Origin: CAYXRK01 sp964467615
GTDB lineage: Bacteria > Hydrogenedentota > Hydrogenedentia > Hydrogenedentales > GCA-2746185
Direction of reading: 5' to 3'
Assembly: GCA_964467615.1 (NCBI GenBank)
Contig: CAYXRK010000117.1
Coordinates: forward strand, 1 to 14,803
Length of the DNA stretch: 14,803 nt
The translations under genes and the position numbers were made by a program. The notes beneath the pieces were generated by a model. It worked only from the letters and a program-made list of their open reading frames with translations, was not told the origin of the DNA and did no database searches. This document shows, piece after piece, positions 14,521 to 14,803 of the stretch (positions within the stretch are counted from its first letter, which is position 1; each line of letters opens with the position of its first letter).

Positions 14521-14803
14521 TCACAGTGTTCGGAACCCCGCTTGCGAAAAATGATGGTCCCAAGTGAGAGCGTGGTCAATCCTGCGCTGCGTCATAACAA
14601 TGAATGAGATGCAATCCGTTAGAGACCAATCCTTGTCCGTGCGGGAATCGAACAAAGCGAGACCCTGGTCAAAGAAAACTGTCGATGCAGGGACGATTTC
14701 AGTCGCGGGGTCTGATCGGAGGTGCTGTACGAATCTCGAAAATGACGCCCTAAGCCATTTCCGCGACATTAAGGCGCCGAGTTCAACGATTACATACTCG
14801 GTG
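14521..14803 (-). CDS. PIN-domain ribonuclease, VapC-like (C-terminal part, cut by right window edge)
   Basis: The frame is open to the right edge, giving about 93 C-terminal residues of a protein that would be about 130-145 long. The visible part reads TEYVIVELGALMSRKW at the edge, then a helix, then FFDQGLALFDSRTDKDWSLTD followed by CISF, then IDHALTWDHHFSQAGF. The acidic residues of DKDWSLTD and LTWD match the third and fourth acidic positions of PIN nucleases, which cleave RNA with a metal cofactor. The first catalytic Asp near the N-terminus is outside the window. Many such proteins are VapC toxins with a VapB partner just upstream, which here would lie off the right edge. An internal ATG at 14769 is not the likely start because PIN-like sequence continues upstream of it. 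No terminator is obvious before the helicase promoter. Confidence 0.78.
   Translation of the reverse strand, partial: TEYVIVELGALMSRKWLRASFSRFVQHLRSDPATEIVPASTVFFDQGLALFDSRTDKDWSLTDCISFIVMTQRRIDHALTWDHHFSQAGFRTL

Overview
The window is GC-rich bacterial chromosome with ordinary coding density and no sign of phage, plasmid or integron structure. DapL-type lysine/peptidoglycan biosynthesis, a lytic transglycosylase, a DD-carboxypeptidase and a secreted PKD-domain protein point to a cell with peptidoglycan and probably an outer membrane. The style (PKD-containing secreted enzyme, DapL, GAG/CACGAG-type intergenic repeats) recalls Planctomycetes, Hydrogenedentota, Lentisphaerae or Verrucomicrobia. 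That assignment is inference: no rRNA or other phylogenetic marker is present.

Layout, left to right. A polytopic membrane protein that looks like a GT-C glycosyltransferase (24-1619, +) may begin left of the window. After a 371-bp gap with a promoter-like element and a hairpin comes a large secreted protein (1991-4405, +) with two PKD domains, an alpha/beta-hydrolase core and C-terminal beta domains. The 552-bp gap at 4406-4957 has no credible gene but holds several repeats, including a 16-bp direct repeat, a palindrome and GAG/CACGAG-rich sequence; it is probably a decayed mobile or repetitive locus. Next is a lytic transglycosylase (4958-6148, -), divergent from a PhzF-family enzyme (6248-7054, +). 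A ParDE toxin-antitoxin pair (7031-7605, -) follows, with the 3' end of the toxin gene overlapping the 3' end of the phzF-like gene. dapL (7747-8970, +) converges on a minus-strand cluster read right to left as UvrD/Rep-type helicase, hybrid histidine kinase and D,D-carboxypeptidase (14410-9029). At the right edge lies the C-terminal part of a PIN-domain (VapC-like) protein.

Three genes concern peptidoglycan: DapL makes the meso-diaminopimelate precursor, and the lytic transglycosylase and DD-carboxypeptidase remodel the wall. The membrane histidine kinase only 18 bp upstream of the carboxypeptidase gene may be co-transcribed with it, and its receiver domain has lost the usual acidic Mg-binding pair. 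I did not find a convincing new multi-gene system. The most notable items are that degenerate receiver, the PKD/hydrolase architecture, the repeat-filled 4.4-4.95 kb gap and two uncommon or ambiguous translation starts.
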